From Chthoniobacterales bacterium (GTDB taxonomy: Bacteria; Verrucomicrobiota; Verrucomicrobiia; Chthoniobacterales; UBA6821): a stretch of DNA of 15,393 bases. The stretch lies in contig JAIPKF010000018.1 of NCBI GenBank assembly GCA_021733705.1, forward strand, positions 1-15,393. Direction: 5' to 3'. Below, piece after piece: positions 14,403 to 15,393 of the stretch (within the stretch, counting starts at the first letter, position 1; the number at the start of each line of letters is the position of its first letter). The position numbers and the translations under genes are program-made. A model generated the notes under the pieces. The model was not told the origin of the DNA. It saw nothing but the letters and a program-made list of their open reading frames with translations, and did not search any database.

Positions 14403-15393
14403 ATGTTTAATCTTACACAACTCTCTGAGAACGGTATTACTCTTGCCATGATCTGCGGATCGCTTGGCATTCTTGTTGCACTGGTTCTTATTCGCTCCAT
14501 TCTCAAAGCTCCAGCTGGTACCAGTAAGATGGGTACGATTGCTGCTGCAATTCAAGAAGGGGCCAAAGCCTATCTTAATAGACAAATCACGGCAATTTCT
14601 CTCATCGCCATTGTGATCTTCGGTGCTCTTTACTATTTTAAAGGACAGACCACCTCGACCGGTTTTGTAATCGGTGCTTTTTGTTCCCTTGCTGCAGGGT
14701 ATGTCGGCATGCGTATTGCCGTTGTTGCAAATCTTCGTACAGCAGCCGGAGCGTTGCTCTCACGTCATACTGCAATGCAAATGGCTTTTAGCGGAGGTGC
14801 CGTTACTGGATTATTAGTAGTTGGGCTGGCCCTCCTTTCGGTAGGAGGATTCTTTCTTGCTGCATGTCATTTTTTAGGAGAAGCCGAAGCCGTCAATAGT
14901 CTTATTGGATTGGCCCTAGGAGCCAGCTTGATTAGCGTCTTTGCACGTTTGGGTGGGGGTATTTATACAAAAGCTGCTGATGTTGGAGCTGATCTTGTTG
15001 GTAAAATCGAGCAAAACCTCGATGAGGATGATCCGCGTAACCCCGCTACCATCGCTGATAATGTAGGAGATAATGTTGGAGATTGTGCAGGAATGGCAGC
15101 AGATGTCTTTGAAACCTATGCAGTCAGTTTGATCGGGGCTATTTTTGTCGGATTTCTCATGCTTAAAGGAACACCTGCAGCAATGATCTACCCCTTTGTC
15201 TTAGGAGGAATCTCCGTCATCGGATCCATTTTTGCCATTTTCTATGTGAATGCATCCAAACAAAAGCCAGGAGCTTCTCTCATTACGGCGGTGGTTTTAA
15301 ATGTTCTCTTTTCAGCAATACTATTTTATCCGGCAACACAGCTTCTTTTTCCAACAGCCTTGGAAGCTGCTGGAAAAATCATTACTGCCAACG
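14403..15393 (+). CDS. hppA: Membrane-bound ion-pumping pyrophosphatase, 5' part (cut by window edge)
   Basis: The frame is open from ATG 14403 to the window end: 330 codons of a protein normally of about 650-800 residues. It hydrolyses pyrophosphate and pumps H+ or Na+ across the inner membrane. Several hydrophobic helices are present. The diagnostic active-site segments are GGGIYTKAADVGADLVGKIE (184-203) and DDPRNPATIADN (209-220), followed by VGDNVGDCAGMAAD (221-234), which hold the Asp and Lys residues that bind Mg-pyrophosphate. The gate-region Glu lies three residues after Asp234 (VFETYA), as in Thermotoga-like and alphaproteobacterial enzymes, not seven after as in plant H+ pumps. K+ dependence and the pumped ion depend on C-terminal residues outside the window. 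The start has no ribosome-binding site. Confidence 0.96.
   Translation, partial: MFNLTQLSENGITLAMICGSLGILVALVLIRSILKAPAGTSKMGTIAAAIQEGAKAYLNRQITAISLIAIVIFGALYYFKGQTTSTGFVIGAFCSLAAGYVGMRIAVVANLRTAAGALLSRHTAMQMAFSGGAVTGLLVVGLALLSVGGFFLAACHFLGEAEAVNSLIGLALGASLISVFARLGGGIYTKAADVGADLVGKIEQNLDEDDPRNPATIADNVGDNVGDCAGMAADVFETYAVSLIGAIFVGFLMLKGTPAAMIYPFVLGGISVIGSIFAIFYVNASKQKPGASLITAVVLNVLFSAILFYPATQLLFPTALEAAGKIITAN

Noticed and set aside
14388..14585. Minus-strand ORF opposite hppA
   Set aside because: It is antisense to the start of the clearly conserved pyrophosphatase frame.

Overview
The window looks like a chromosomal segment from a Gram-negative (diderm) bacterium with a moderately AT-rich genome. 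Support comes from an LptD outer-membrane LPS translocon, a Pal-type OmpA lipoprotein with a lipobox, and envelope proteins with export signals. Shine-Dalgarno sites are mostly weak or absent and several genes seem to start with TTG. The Pal and RsmE styles and the presence of a membrane pyrophosphatase lean me toward the PVC group (Verrucomicrobiota-like). An alphaproteobacterium is not excluded, and the taxon call is low confidence.

Layout, left to right. Positions 4-129 are a perfect 7-bp tandem array (GGGTAAT, 18 units) upstream of pal (209-718). An exported subtilisin-family protease follows (841-2871), then rsmE (2919-3668) and folE2 (3687-4529). lptD (4540-7065, minus) converges on folE2 with only 10 bp between the stop codons. 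A 442-bp gene-free stretch (7066-7507) is packed with palindromic repeats. Next is a complete phosphate uptake operon on the minus strand, pstS-pstC-pstA-pstB-phoU (11975 down to 7508), with ATGA overlaps at pstC/pstA and pstA/pstB. Divergent from pstS are a family 2 glycosyltransferase (12153-13070) and an overlapping unknown gene (13048-13974). A second repeat-filled gap follows (13975-14402), then the start of a membrane-bound pyrophosphatase gene, hppA, which runs off the right edge.

The most unusual content is non-coding. A family of palindromic elements shares an end whose core is TATGAAATAT, usually followed by GCGGG or CCGGG and then a TTA/CTA. I count eight exact cores and one degenerate core, all in gene gaps or over gene 3' ends. 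The repeat ends supply stop codons: folE2 (TGA) and lptD (TAG, other strand) both stop inside one copy, the 13048-13974 gene stops inside another, and phoU may stop in a degenerate one. The right-hand composite (13955-14316) has 53-bp inverted ends. Other signals are the G-quadruplex-capable 7-mer array before pal, an A7G8 tract inside the glycan-associated unknown gene, and a dyad just upstream of hppA.

Functionally the genes are mostly envelope and housekeeping: outer-membrane integrity (Pal, LptD), surface glycan synthesis (GT2 and partner), phosphate scavenging (Pst/PhoU), pyrophosphate-driven ion pumping (HppA), rRNA modification (RsmE) and folate/queuosine precursor synthesis (FolE2).
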